The notes beneath the pieces were generated by a model. It worked only from the letters and a program-made list of their open reading frames with translations. It was not told the origin of the DNA and searched no databases. A DNA stretch of 64,000 nucleotides, taken from contig JAZBNV010000004.1 in assembly GCA_036350795.1 (NCBI GenBank), positions 39,547 to 103,546 of the forward strand. The letters are read 5' to 3'. Source of the DNA: JAUVKT01 sp036350795 (GTDB lineage Bacteria > Bacteroidota > Bacteroidia > Bacteroidales > VadinHA17). This document shows, in pieces, positions 34,878 through 42,442 of the stretch; positions within the stretch are counted from its first letter, which is position 1, and every line of letters begins with the position of its first letter. A program made the position numbers and the translations under genes.

Positions 34878-36617
34878 ATGAATAATCCAAGGATAGGTGT
34901 TTATGTCTGCTGGTGCGGTACCAATATCGCTAAGATGGTTGATGTTGAGGCTGTTGCAAAGCAGGTAGAGCGTTTGCCGGATGTGGTTATCGCTCGCGAT
35001 TATAAGTATATGTGCTCTGACCCGGGTCAGGATATGATAATTAAGGACATTAAGGAGCATAAGCTCGACAGGGTTGTTGTGGCTGCTTGTTCACCAAGAA
35101 TTCATGAATTAACTTTCAGGAAGGCCCTTAGCAATGCCGGGCTAAACCAGTATATGTTCCAGATGGCAAATATCAGGGAGCAGGTTTCGTGGGTTCATAC
35201 AGATCGTGAAAAAGCAAGCCGAAAAGCATTAAGCCTGGTGGCGGGAGCTGTTAACAGGATAAAATGGCACGAAAGCCTTGACAGACGATCCGTAAGAATT
35301 AATGATGCCACAATGATTCTTGGAGGAGGAGTGGCTGGCATGTCTGCTGCCCTTGAGATAGCAGATGCAGGCAAACAGGTCTACCTCTATGAAAAATCTG
35401 CTGCCCTGGGGGGTATGCTGAATAATATAGCCCAGGTGTACCCGAATTTTGCGAGTGCATCTGATATTATAGGACCGATGGTCGAGAAAGTAAGCAAGCA
35501 CCCGAAGATCAGGGTATTTCTTGAAAAGAGCCCTGAAGATGTATTTGGTTACGTTGGGAACTTTGAAACAAAGCATGCCGCTAACGGCAATTTAGATTCA
35601 ACAATAAAATTTGGTGCCATAATAGTTGCTACCGGACTGAAGGTATTTGATCCATCGGGCATAGAAGAATATGGATATGGCATATTGCCGGATGTAATTA
35701 CCAGTCTTGAGATGGAGAAACTGCTTAAGAACGGGGATATCCGCACCAGGACCGGAAGGATTCCAAAGCATGTGGCTATTATTCACTGTGTTGGAAGCAG
35801 AAATAGTAAATATCATGAGTACTGCTCGCGCATGTGTTGCATGACGGCGCTCAAACAGGCTAAACAGATTAAGAATGCATTGCCCGATTGTTCTGTATAC
35901 GAGCTATATGCTGATATGAGGGCAATAGGTAAGGGCTGTGAAGAATTCTATGCCGGAAGCTTTAAGGATAATAACACCTTTATTTTATTCGACCAGCAGA
36001 AAGGGATGCCAAGGGTAAGGGAATCTGACCCGGGAGATAATGTAAAGATGCTTGTTGAGGTTCACGAATTAATGTCTGGAGAGAACATCGAAGTTCCTGC
36101 CGATCTTGTGGTATTAATGGTAGGCCAGGAGGCACACTCCGATGCGAAGAAAATTTCTCATGCTGTAGGTGTAAGCATGTGCGGAAACCAGTTCTTTATC
36201 GAGAAACATCCAAAACTGGATCCTGTTGCAACTACAACCGAAGGAGTTTTTGTGGTTGGAAGCTGCCAGTCGCCGAAAGATATCCCCGACTCAATATCGC
36301 AGGCCAGGGCAGCCGCAGCCAGGGTACTTGCCAATATATCTAAAGGGATGGTAGAGGTTGAGGTTACAACGGCTGAAACACACGAGGAGACCTGTTGCGG
36401 ATGCCAGACCTGTATAAAGGTATGCCCTTACGGAGCTATTTCTTTCGACCCGGAAAAAAGGATATCATTTGTAAACGAGGTATTATGCAAGGGCTGTGGT
36501 ACCTGTGGGTCGGCATGTCCCACCGGTGCAATCAGGTCAAGACATTTTACAGATAAGCAGATACTCGCCCAGATTAAAGGAGTAATGTCAACAAACCCCG
36601 AACCAATTGAAATTTAA
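34878..36617 (+). CDS. Second HdrA-like flavoprotein, with C-terminal ferredoxin domain
   Basis: 579 residues from the ATG at 34878; the in-frame TTG at 34857 lies inside the previous gene. The N-terminal domain has the HdrA cluster residues (C11, C13 in VCWCGTNI, C46 in MCSDPGQ, C71 in ACSPRIHELTFR). An FAD-binding fold starts near 147 (LGGGVAGMSAALE), without the ferredoxin insert seen in the first HdrA. The C-terminus has two complete [4Fe-4S] motifs (C506/507-C509-C512-C516 and C537-C540-C543-C547). It is directly followed by mvhD, the subunit that links hydrogenase to HdrA in methanogens, so this HdrA is the likely docking partner. Its iron-sulfur content complements that of the first HdrA. 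Confidence 0.88.
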   Translation: MNNPRIGVYVCWCGTNIAKMVDVEAVAKQVERLPDVVIARDYKYMCSDPGQDMIIKDIKEHKLDRVVVAACSPRIHELTFRKALSNAGLNQYMFQMANIREQVSWVHTDREKASRKALSLVAGAVNRIKWHESLDRRSVRINDATMILGGGVAGMSAALEIADAGKQVYLYEKSAALGGMLNNIAQVYPNFASASDIIGPMVEKVSKHPKIRVFLEKSPEDVFGYVGNFETKHAANGNLDSTIKFGAIIVATGLKVFDPSGIEEYGYGILPDVITSLEMEKLLKNGDIRTRTGRIPKHVAIIHCVGSRNSKYHEYCSRMCCMTALKQAKQIKNALPDCSVYELYADMRAIGKGCEEFYAGSFKDNNTFILFDQQKGMPRVRESDPGDNVKMLVEVHELMSGENIEVPADLVVLMVGQEAHSDAKKISHAVGVSMCGNQFFIEKHPKLDPVATTTEGVFVVGSCQSPKDIPDSISQARAAAARVLANISKGMVEVEVTTAETHEETCCGCQTCIKVCPYGAISFDPEKRISFVNEVLCKGCGTCGSACPTGAIRSRHFTDKQILAQIKGVMSTNPEPIEI

Positions 36618-36620
36618 AAT

Positions 36621-37046
36621 ATGGAATTTGAACCTACTATCGTAGCTTTTCTCTGCAACTGGTGTTCCTATACCGGTGCAGATCTGGCCGGAACCTCCCG
36701 GATGAAATACGCATCAAATATCAGGATAATACGGGTGATGTGTTCAGGCAGAATAGAGCCAACTTTTGTTCTTTCAGCCTTTCAGGAAGGAGCAGACGGG
36801 GTATTGATCTGTGGTTGCCATCCCGGCGACTGCCATTATCATGAAGGGAATTATAAATGCCTCAGGCGTTTTTATTTGCTTGAAAAGTATATTCAGCAGC
36901 TGGGAGTAAAAAAAGAAAGGATCCACCTTGAATGGATAAGTGCAAGCGAAGGTAAGCAGTTTGCCCGGCTGGCTGATTCTTTTACATCAAGAATAAAGGA
37001 GATGGGTCCGTGTAAGATAAAATCGGTTATGGAAACATTTAGATGA
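36621..37046 (+). CDS. mvhD: MvhD-like hydrogenase iron-sulfur subunit
   Basis: 141 residues matching the MvhD/FlpD family that bridges hydrogenase (or formate dehydrogenase) and HdrA with a [2Fe-2S] cluster. The family Cys pattern is clear: FLCNWCSYTGAD at the N-terminus, RVMCSGRIEP, and DGVLICGCHPGDCHYHEGNYKC. It is separated by 3 bases from the second hdrA and overlaps mvhG by 4 bases (ATGA), which indicates coupled translation of equimolar subunits. Confidence 0.93.
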   Translation: MEFEPTIVAFLCNWCSYTGADLAGTSRMKYASNIRIIRVMCSGRIEPTFVLSAFQEGADGVLICGCHPGDCHYHEGNYKCLRRFYLLEKYIQQLGVKKERIHLEWISASEGKQFARLADSFTSRIKEMGPCKIKSVMETFR

Positions 37047-38053
37047 GGATAAAAATGGCAAATAAAGAGAAACCAAAACTTAAACTGGCTGTATACTGGG
37101 GAGCTGCATGCGGAGGTTGTTGTGTGTCTGTACTGGATGTGCATGAAAAACTGTTCGATGTGGTTGCTGCAGCAGATCTTGTTTTCTGGCCAATTGCCCT
37201 CGACATTAAGTATAGCGATGTTGAAGCAATGGAAGATGAACACATCGATGTAACACTTTTCAACGGGGCAATCAGAAATTCTGAGAATGAACATATGGCC
37301 AGGCTTCTAAGAAAGAAAACCAGGATACTGGTAGCCTACGGATCCTGCTCTCACCTGGGCGGAATTCCAGGCCTGGCAAATATGTCGGACAGGCAGGAGA
37401 TATTCGACCGGGTATACCATAAGAGTGAGTCGACCATAAACCCTGAAGGAACAGAACCTCAGACCCTTCATAAAGTTGCAGAAGGTGATTTAAGCCTGCC
37501 TGAGTTTTATAATGATGTCAGGTCGCTCGACCAGTGTGTAGTGGTGGATTATTACCTTCCGGGCTGCCCTCCGCAAACCGAAAGATTGCTGGAGGTATTT
37601 ATGGCAATAGTAAGTGGCTCAGAACTGCCTCCCCTGGGCTCGGTAATAGGTGCAAGCAATAAGTCGCAGTGCGATGAGTGCGATCGAAAGAAATCCGATC
37701 TTAAATCGATAAAGAAGTTTTACAGGCCATGGGAGATTGAAGATGACGGGGAGACATGTCTTCTTGAGCAGGGAGTAATCTGTATGGGGCCTGCCACAAG
37801 AAGCGGATGTGGCTATCGTTGCATTAAAGGTAATGCTCCCTGCAGGGGCTGTTATGGTCCCCACGAAGGGATAATTGATCCGGGTGCCAAAATGATGTCG
37901 GCAATAGCAACAATGATCGACGCTGATGATCCTGAAGAAATTAAGTCAATTATCGATTCAATAGAGGATCCTGCCGGTACCTTCTACAGGTTCAGCATGC
38001 CTTCATCGATTTTGCGTCGAAAACTTATTTTAAACAACGAACCATCAGAATAA
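37043..38053 (+). CDS. mvhG: [NiFe]-hydrogenase small subunit, MvhG type
   Basis: 336 residues without a Tat signal, so the enzyme is cytoplasmic. The proximal cluster motif is YWGAACGGCCVSVLD; further ligands are in GSCSHLGGIPG and LPGCPPQ. The C-terminal part has Cys-rich segments (CDECDRKK, CMGPATRSGCGYRCI, CRGCYGPHEG) for two more clusters. These are group 3 (Mvh/F420-type) features. It carries electrons between the large subunit and MvhD. Start codon ATG at 37043 overlaps the mvhD stop; a second ATG at 37055 is possible. Confidence 0.93.
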   Translation: MRIKMANKEKPKLKLAVYWGAACGGCCVSVLDVHEKLFDVVAAADLVFWPIALDIKYSDVEAMEDEHIDVTLFNGAIRNSENEHMARLLRKKTRILVAYGSCSHLGGIPGLANMSDRQEIFDRVYHKSESTINPEGTEPQTLHKVAEGDLSLPEFYNDVRSLDQCVVVDYYLPGCPPQTERLLEVFMAIVSGSELPPLGSVIGASNKSQCDECDRKKSDLKSIKKFYRPWEIEDDGETCLLEQGVICMGPATRSGCGYRCIKGNAPCRGCYGPHEGIIDPGAKMMSAIATMIDADDPEEIKSIIDSIEDPAGTFYRFSMPSSILRRKLILNNEPSE

Positions 38054-39513
38054 TGAAGCGAATTACAATTGATCCGATAACCAGGCTTGAAGGACATGGG
38101 AAGATCGAAATCTTTCTGAAGGATGACGGGAACGTTGATAACGTATACTTCCAGGTTCCCGAACTTCGCGGATTTGAAAAGTTTTGTGAAGGCCGGCCTG
38201 TTGAAGAGCTTTCTCAGATAGTAACAAAAATATGTGGCGTTTGCCCGGGTTGCCACCACATGGCCTCTGGTAAAGCTGCCGATGCAGTATACGGAGCCGA
38301 ACCACCGCCAACTGCCAGGAAGCTCAGGGAGTTGTTCTATATGGCTCACTTTGTACATAGCCATATTGCTCATTTTTATGCTCTTGCAGCGCCCGATTTT
38401 GTTGTTGGTCCCACTGCGTCAAAGGCCGACAGGAATATACTTGGAGTAATCTCCAAAGTCGGAGTTGAGATTGGCACCCAGGTGATTAAACAACGCAGGC
38501 TGGCCCAGGAGATTCAGGCCTTACTGGGCGGACACCAGACTCATGTTGTAATGAATATACCAGGGGGCGTTAGAAGAGGCTTAAGCAATGACGAAAGGGC
38601 CGGTATCGAGGAAAAGGCAAAGGGTTTTATCGAGTTTTCAAAGTTCACTCTTAAGATTTTTGAAGATGTTGTACTGGGAAACAGCGATTATGTTGACCTG
38701 ATACTAAATGGCCCCTATTCTCTTAAAATCCATTCAATGGGCCTTGTTGACGATAATAATATGGTCAACTTCTATGATGGAAAAGTAAGGGTTGTGGATA
38801 CAGAGGGTAAGGAGCTATGTAAATATGCACCTGATGAGTATATGGATTATGTTGCCGAAAGGGTTGAACCATGGAGCTATTTAAAGTTTCCCTACCTGAA
38901 AAAGATCGGGTGGAAGGGTTTTGTTGAGGGACAGGATTCGGGTGTATACCAGGCTACACCGCTTTCGAGATTAAATGCTGCTGACGGCATGACCACACCC
39001 CTGGCTGACATTGAATATAAGAAGATGTTTAAGACACTTGGAGGCAAACCTGTGCACAATACTCTTGCCATGCACTGGGCCAGGCTGGTTGAACTATTGT
39101 ATGCCTCCGAGAAGTGCCTTGAACTGGCTACCGATCCTGAAATTACAGGAACTGAATTAAAGGCAAAACTGGGCATCCCCTCAGAAGGAGTAGGTATAGT
39201 TGAGGCACAGAGAGGTACATTAACCCACCATTACTGGACCGACAAAAAGGGAATCGTTACTAAAGTCAATATCATAGTGGGCACTACCAATAACAATGCT
39301 GCAATTTGTATGTCGCTGAAAAAAGCAGCGGAGGGAGTGATCAAAAAAGGGATCAAGGTAGACGACGGTATACTGAACATGATAGAAATGGCATTCAGGG
39401 CCTACGATCCCTGCTTCTCCTGCGCAACACACAGCCTGCCGGGCAATATGCCTCTTCTTGTTAATTTCAGGGATAGTGACGGAAATGTACTACGTTCAAT
39501 ATCCAGACATTGA
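38053..39513 (+). CDS. mvhA: [NiFe]-hydrogenase large subunit, MvhA type
   Basis: The 486-residue catalytic subunit. The Ni-Fe(CN)2CO site ligands are all present: C61 and C64 in KICGVCPGCH, and C454 and C457 in DPCFSCATH. The DPCxxCATH motif is the group 3 form. The 26 residues after His460 are the C-terminal extension removed during maturation, and the protease gene follows immediately. It reversibly oxidises H2. By position it should feed or drain the two HdrA-like flavoproteins through MvhG and MvhD. It overlaps mvhG by 1 base and the protease gene by 4. Confidence 0.94.
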   Translation: MKRITIDPITRLEGHGKIEIFLKDDGNVDNVYFQVPELRGFEKFCEGRPVEELSQIVTKICGVCPGCHHMASGKAADAVYGAEPPPTARKLRELFYMAHFVHSHIAHFYALAAPDFVVGPTASKADRNILGVISKVGVEIGTQVIKQRRLAQEIQALLGGHQTHVVMNIPGGVRRGLSNDERAGIEEKAKGFIEFSKFTLKIFEDVVLGNSDYVDLILNGPYSLKIHSMGLVDDNNMVNFYDGKVRVVDTEGKELCKYAPDEYMDYVAERVEPWSYLKFPYLKKIGWKGFVEGQDSGVYQATPLSRLNAADGMTTPLADIEYKKMFKTLGGKPVHNTLAMHWARLVELLYASEKCLELATDPEITGTELKAKLGIPSEGVGIVEAQRGTLTHHYWTDKKGIVTKVNIIVGTTNNNAAICMSLKKAAEGVIKKGIKVDDGILNMIEMAFRAYDPCFSCATHSLPGNMPLLVNFRDSDGNVLRSISRH

Positions 39514-40040
39514 TATTGTCACGGGATTCAAATATATTAATACTGGGAGTTGGGAATGATATTCTCAGGGATGATGGTGTGGGACCGGTAATATGCAGGA
39601 TGCTGGAAGAGGAATTTTCCTCTTCCAGGGTACGTTTCGATACAATTAATCTTGGCGGACTGGAGGTATTTGAGTTTATAAAGGAATACTCCCGGGTAAT
39701 TATAATTGACGCTATTAAAACGGCTAAGGGGAAGGCGGGAGATGTTTACTATCTCACTCCATCTGATTTCAGGGAAACATGCCATCTGTCGAGTTTTCAC
39801 GATATCTCATTTCTTACTGCCCTGAAATTTGGACAGGAGATAGGTTACGATATGCCTGAGGTTGAGATTATTGCAATCGAGATAGTGGAGGATATGGAAT
39901 TCGGAACAGAATTCTCGCCTGAGCTAAAAAGCAGGTTTCAGGATGTTTACTCAGAAATCAGGAGCTTCCTGCTGCCTGTTATCAGCATAAAGAATAAGGC
40001 CCCGGGCCGGGAGTCTGTATATAATAATTTAAGCCATTAA
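39510..40040 (+). CDS. Hydrogenase maturation protease (HyaD/HycI family)
   Basis: A 176-residue endopeptidase that cleaves the C-terminal extension of the large subunit after nickel insertion. The motif LGVGNDILRDDGVGPVI at residues 12-28 contains the metal-binding acidic residue, with a second acid in INLGGLEVFEFI and His in SFHDISF. The ATGA overlap with mvhA supports dedication to this hydrogenase. Confidence 0.93.
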   Translation: MILSRDSNILILGVGNDILRDDGVGPVICRMLEEEFSSSRVRFDTINLGGLEVFEFIKEYSRVIIIDAIKTAKGKAGDVYYLTPSDFRETCHLSSFHDISFLTALKFGQEIGYDMPEVEIIAIEIVEDMEFGTEFSPELKSRFQDVYSEIRSFLLPVISIKNKAPGRESVYNNLSH

Positions 40041-40042
40041 TA

Positions 40043-40270
40043 ATGTGTTTAAGTGTTCCTGCAAAAGTAATTTCTGTTGACGGCACCTCTGCAAAGGTCT
40101 TGTATGGCAGTACTGTAATGAGCGTTTCTACAGCTCTGCTTGAAGAAGTTAAAATAGATGACTATGTCCTGGTCCATACAGGCTTTGCCATCCAGAAGCT
40201 AAGTATTGAGGATGCTGATGAGATGTTAAAAATGCTCAGGGAGATTCTTGGTAACGAAACTTCACCTTAG
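40043..40270 (+). CDS. hypC: Hydrogenase maturation factor HypC
   Basis: A 75-residue chaperone beginning MCLSVPAKVI; the Cys2 is essential for binding the Fe(CN)2CO intermediate and the large-subunit precursor. The C-terminal helix is typical. It is two bases from the protease gene and is followed by hypD. Confidence 0.96.
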   Translation: MCLSVPAKVISVDGTSAKVLYGSTVMSVSTALLEEVKIDDYVLVHTGFAIQKLSIEDADEMLKMLREILGNETSP

Positions 40271-40316
40271 TTTCCGGCCCTGCTTAACCTGTAATGCGTC
40301 TTTGCCTTGTAATAAA

Positions 40317-41414
40317 ATGAAAGGATTGGAAATACTGAGAGACAGAAAGCTTGCCTCGGCCCTGGTACGGAATATAAAACTACCCGGAACCGAAGAGCTT
40401 GTCTTAATGGAGGTATGCGGAAGTCATACCACGGCGGTGCACCGCTATGGTATACCTTCACTTTTGCCTCCCGGTATAAAACTTGTTTCAGGGCCCGGCT
40501 GCCCTGTCTGCGTTACCGGAATTGAATATGTAGACCGTGCAATAGGCCTGGCAGAAGATCCGGATAATATTATTGTCACATATGGCGATATGATAAGGGT
40601 GCCGGGGACACACACAAACCTTGAGAACATGAGAACAGAAGGAGCTGATATACGCATAATATCATCTCCGCTTGAATCTCTTGACCTTGCCGAAAAGAAC
40701 AGGACTAAGAAAATTGTATTTCTGGCTGTCGGTTTCGAGACCACAGCACCGGGAACTGCCATAACAATAATCCAGGCAGCTGATCGGAAAATCGATAATT
40801 TTTTTATCCATTGTGCCCATAAGATTATGCCACCCGCCCTGCGAGCTCTGGCCGAAGGCGATTCTGTAATTGATGGCTTAATTGCTCCGGGGCATGTAAG
40901 TGCAATAACAGGTTCATCAATTTATGAGTTTCTTCCGGCAGAATTCTCGATGGGATGTGTTATCAGCGGATTTGAACCTGTGGATATTCTTCAGTCTGTT
41001 TCTATGCTGGCTGCCCAGAAGGCAGATAACAGACCCCGGGTTGAGATTCAGTACAGCAGGGCAGTGCCGCCTGAAGGGAATGTTAAGGCACAGAAACTTA
41101 TGTACGAGGTTTTCAGAACTGCCGATCAAAACTGGAGGGGGCTTGGACTTATAAAAGCCAGTGGTCTGATGCTAAAAGATAAATATGCCATGTTTGATGC
41201 CTCCGGACTCCCTGTTAAAAACAAGGTGATATCATCAGAGCCCGGGGGATGCAGATGCGGAGATATTATGAAAGGTCTTATTGGCCCGCGCGAATGCCCT
41301 TTGTTTGGGAAAGTCTGCAGTCCCTCAAATCCTGTGGGAGCATGCATGGTTTCTGGCGAAGGTGCATGCAGTGCAGTGTACAGGTACGATACACCAGTTC
41401 ATCATAAAAGTTGA
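40317..41414 (+). CDS. hypD: Hydrogenase maturation factor HypD
   Basis: A 365-residue scaffold that with HypC assembles the Fe(CN)2CO group. It shows the motifs MEVCGSHT, GPGCPVC, GFETTAPGTA, APGHVSAI and the C-terminal Fe-S motif CRCGDIMKGLIGPRECPLFGKVC. The ATG at 40317 is used; a longer reading from 40248 would overlap hypC and add residues foreign to the family. Not to be confused with the unrelated hydroxyproline dehydratase HypD encoded at 48959. Confidence 0.96.
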   Translation: MKGLEILRDRKLASALVRNIKLPGTEELVLMEVCGSHTTAVHRYGIPSLLPPGIKLVSGPGCPVCVTGIEYVDRAIGLAEDPDNIIVTYGDMIRVPGTHTNLENMRTEGADIRIISSPLESLDLAEKNRTKKIVFLAVGFETTAPGTAITIIQAADRKIDNFFIHCAHKIMPPALRALAEGDSVIDGLIAPGHVSAITGSSIYEFLPAEFSMGCVISGFEPVDILQSVSMLAAQKADNRPRVEIQYSRAVPPEGNVKAQKLMYEVFRTADQNWRGLGLIKASGLMLKDKYAMFDASGLPVKNKVISSEPGGCRCGDIMKGLIGPRECPLFGKVCSPSNPVGACMVSGEGACSAVYRYDTPVHHKS

Positions 41415-41418
41415 ATTT

Positions 41419-42435
41419 ATGTCTGAATTACCCGCAAAAATAAGTATAGGTCATGGTAGTGGAGGAAAAATGACCAGGAGTCTTATCGAGCAATTGTTTG
41501 TAAGGGAGTTTGCCAGCGTGACTGCCGACCGGCTGAGCGATTCATATTTAGCTGATATAGAAGGACTGAAACTTGCCTTTACCAGCGATTCATATGTAGT
41601 AAGTCCATTGTTTTTTCCGGGTGGTGATATTGGAAAGCTCTCTGTATGCGGTACGGTAAACGATCTTGCAGTGTCAGGAGCCGTGCCTCTCTGTCTGAGT
41701 GCTTCGTTTATTATCGAGGAAGGCTTTGAGACAGAACTCCTTAAACGTATAGTTAAGTCGATGGCAGCAGAGGCGCTTAAGGCCGGTGTTAAGATAGTTA
41801 CAGGCGATACCAAGGTTGTAAACAGGGGTAAATGTGATAAGTTATTTATCAGTACTTCAGGAATCGGTATAATAGAGGCCGGCAATGAGCATATCTCAGG
41901 AGCTGAGCAAATTGAGGAGGGTGATAAGATAATATTCAGCGGTACCCCGGGCGACCATTCCATAGCTATTCTTGCCGCAAGGTCAGAATTTGATATGCAA
42001 ACTGATATAATCTCTGATTGTGCTTCACTTAACCGGATGCTTGGCACCCTGGTGAAGAAGGGAGGTATACGCTTTATGAGGGATGCAACCAGGGGCGGAC
42101 TGGCCACTGTACTGGTTGAACTGGCCCGAATGACGGGTAAGGGAATAGCTGTGGAGGAGTGCAGAATCCCTGTAAACAGTGCAGTTGAGAGTGTATGCGA
42201 GGTACTGGGTTTTGACCCTCTTTACCTGGCCAACGAAGGCAAGGTATTAATGGTTGTTGCAGCAGATATGGCAGACAGTATAGTTGAGTCGATGAGGTCT
42301 TTCCCCGAAGGCAGGCAGTCTGCTGTTATCGGTACCATCGATTCTGATGTTACAGGGGTCAGGCTGCAAACCCTGATCGGAGGCAGCCGCACTATTGACA
42401 TGCTTGCATCGGATCAGTTACCAAGGATCTGCTAG
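41419..42435 (+). CDS. hypE: Hydrogenase maturation factor HypE
   Basis: A 338-residue AIR synthase-related protein that dehydrates the thiocarboxamide on its C-terminal Cys to form the cyanide ligand. The N-terminal GHGSGGKMTRSLI, the mid motifs TGDTKVVNRGK and MRDATRGGLATVLVELA, and the terminal PRIC, with the acceptor Cys as the last residue, are all present. The ATG at 41419 follows hypD by 4 bases. hypA, hypB and hypF are not in the window. Confidence 0.96.
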   Translation: MSELPAKISIGHGSGGKMTRSLIEQLFVREFASVTADRLSDSYLADIEGLKLAFTSDSYVVSPLFFPGGDIGKLSVCGTVNDLAVSGAVPLCLSASFIIEEGFETELLKRIVKSMAAEALKAGVKIVTGDTKVVNRGKCDKLFISTSGIGIIEAGNEHISGAEQIEEGDKIIFSGTPGDHSIAILAARSEFDMQTDIISDCASLNRMLGTLVKKGGIRFMRDATRGGLATVLVELARMTGKGIAVEECRIPVNSAVESVCEVLGFDPLYLANEGKVLMVVAADMADSIVESMRSFPEGRQSAVIGTIDSDVTGVRLQTLIGGSRTIDMLASDQLPRIC

Positions 42436-42442
42436 GTGGCCT

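Noticed and set aside
31866..36617. True QmoA/QmoB for sulfate reduction
   Set aside because: No aprAB, dsr or sat genes are near, and the neighbours are hydrogenase genes.
40248..40316. hypD start overlapping hypC
   Set aside because: The added 23 residues do not match HypD; ATG at 40317 begins the conserved sequence.
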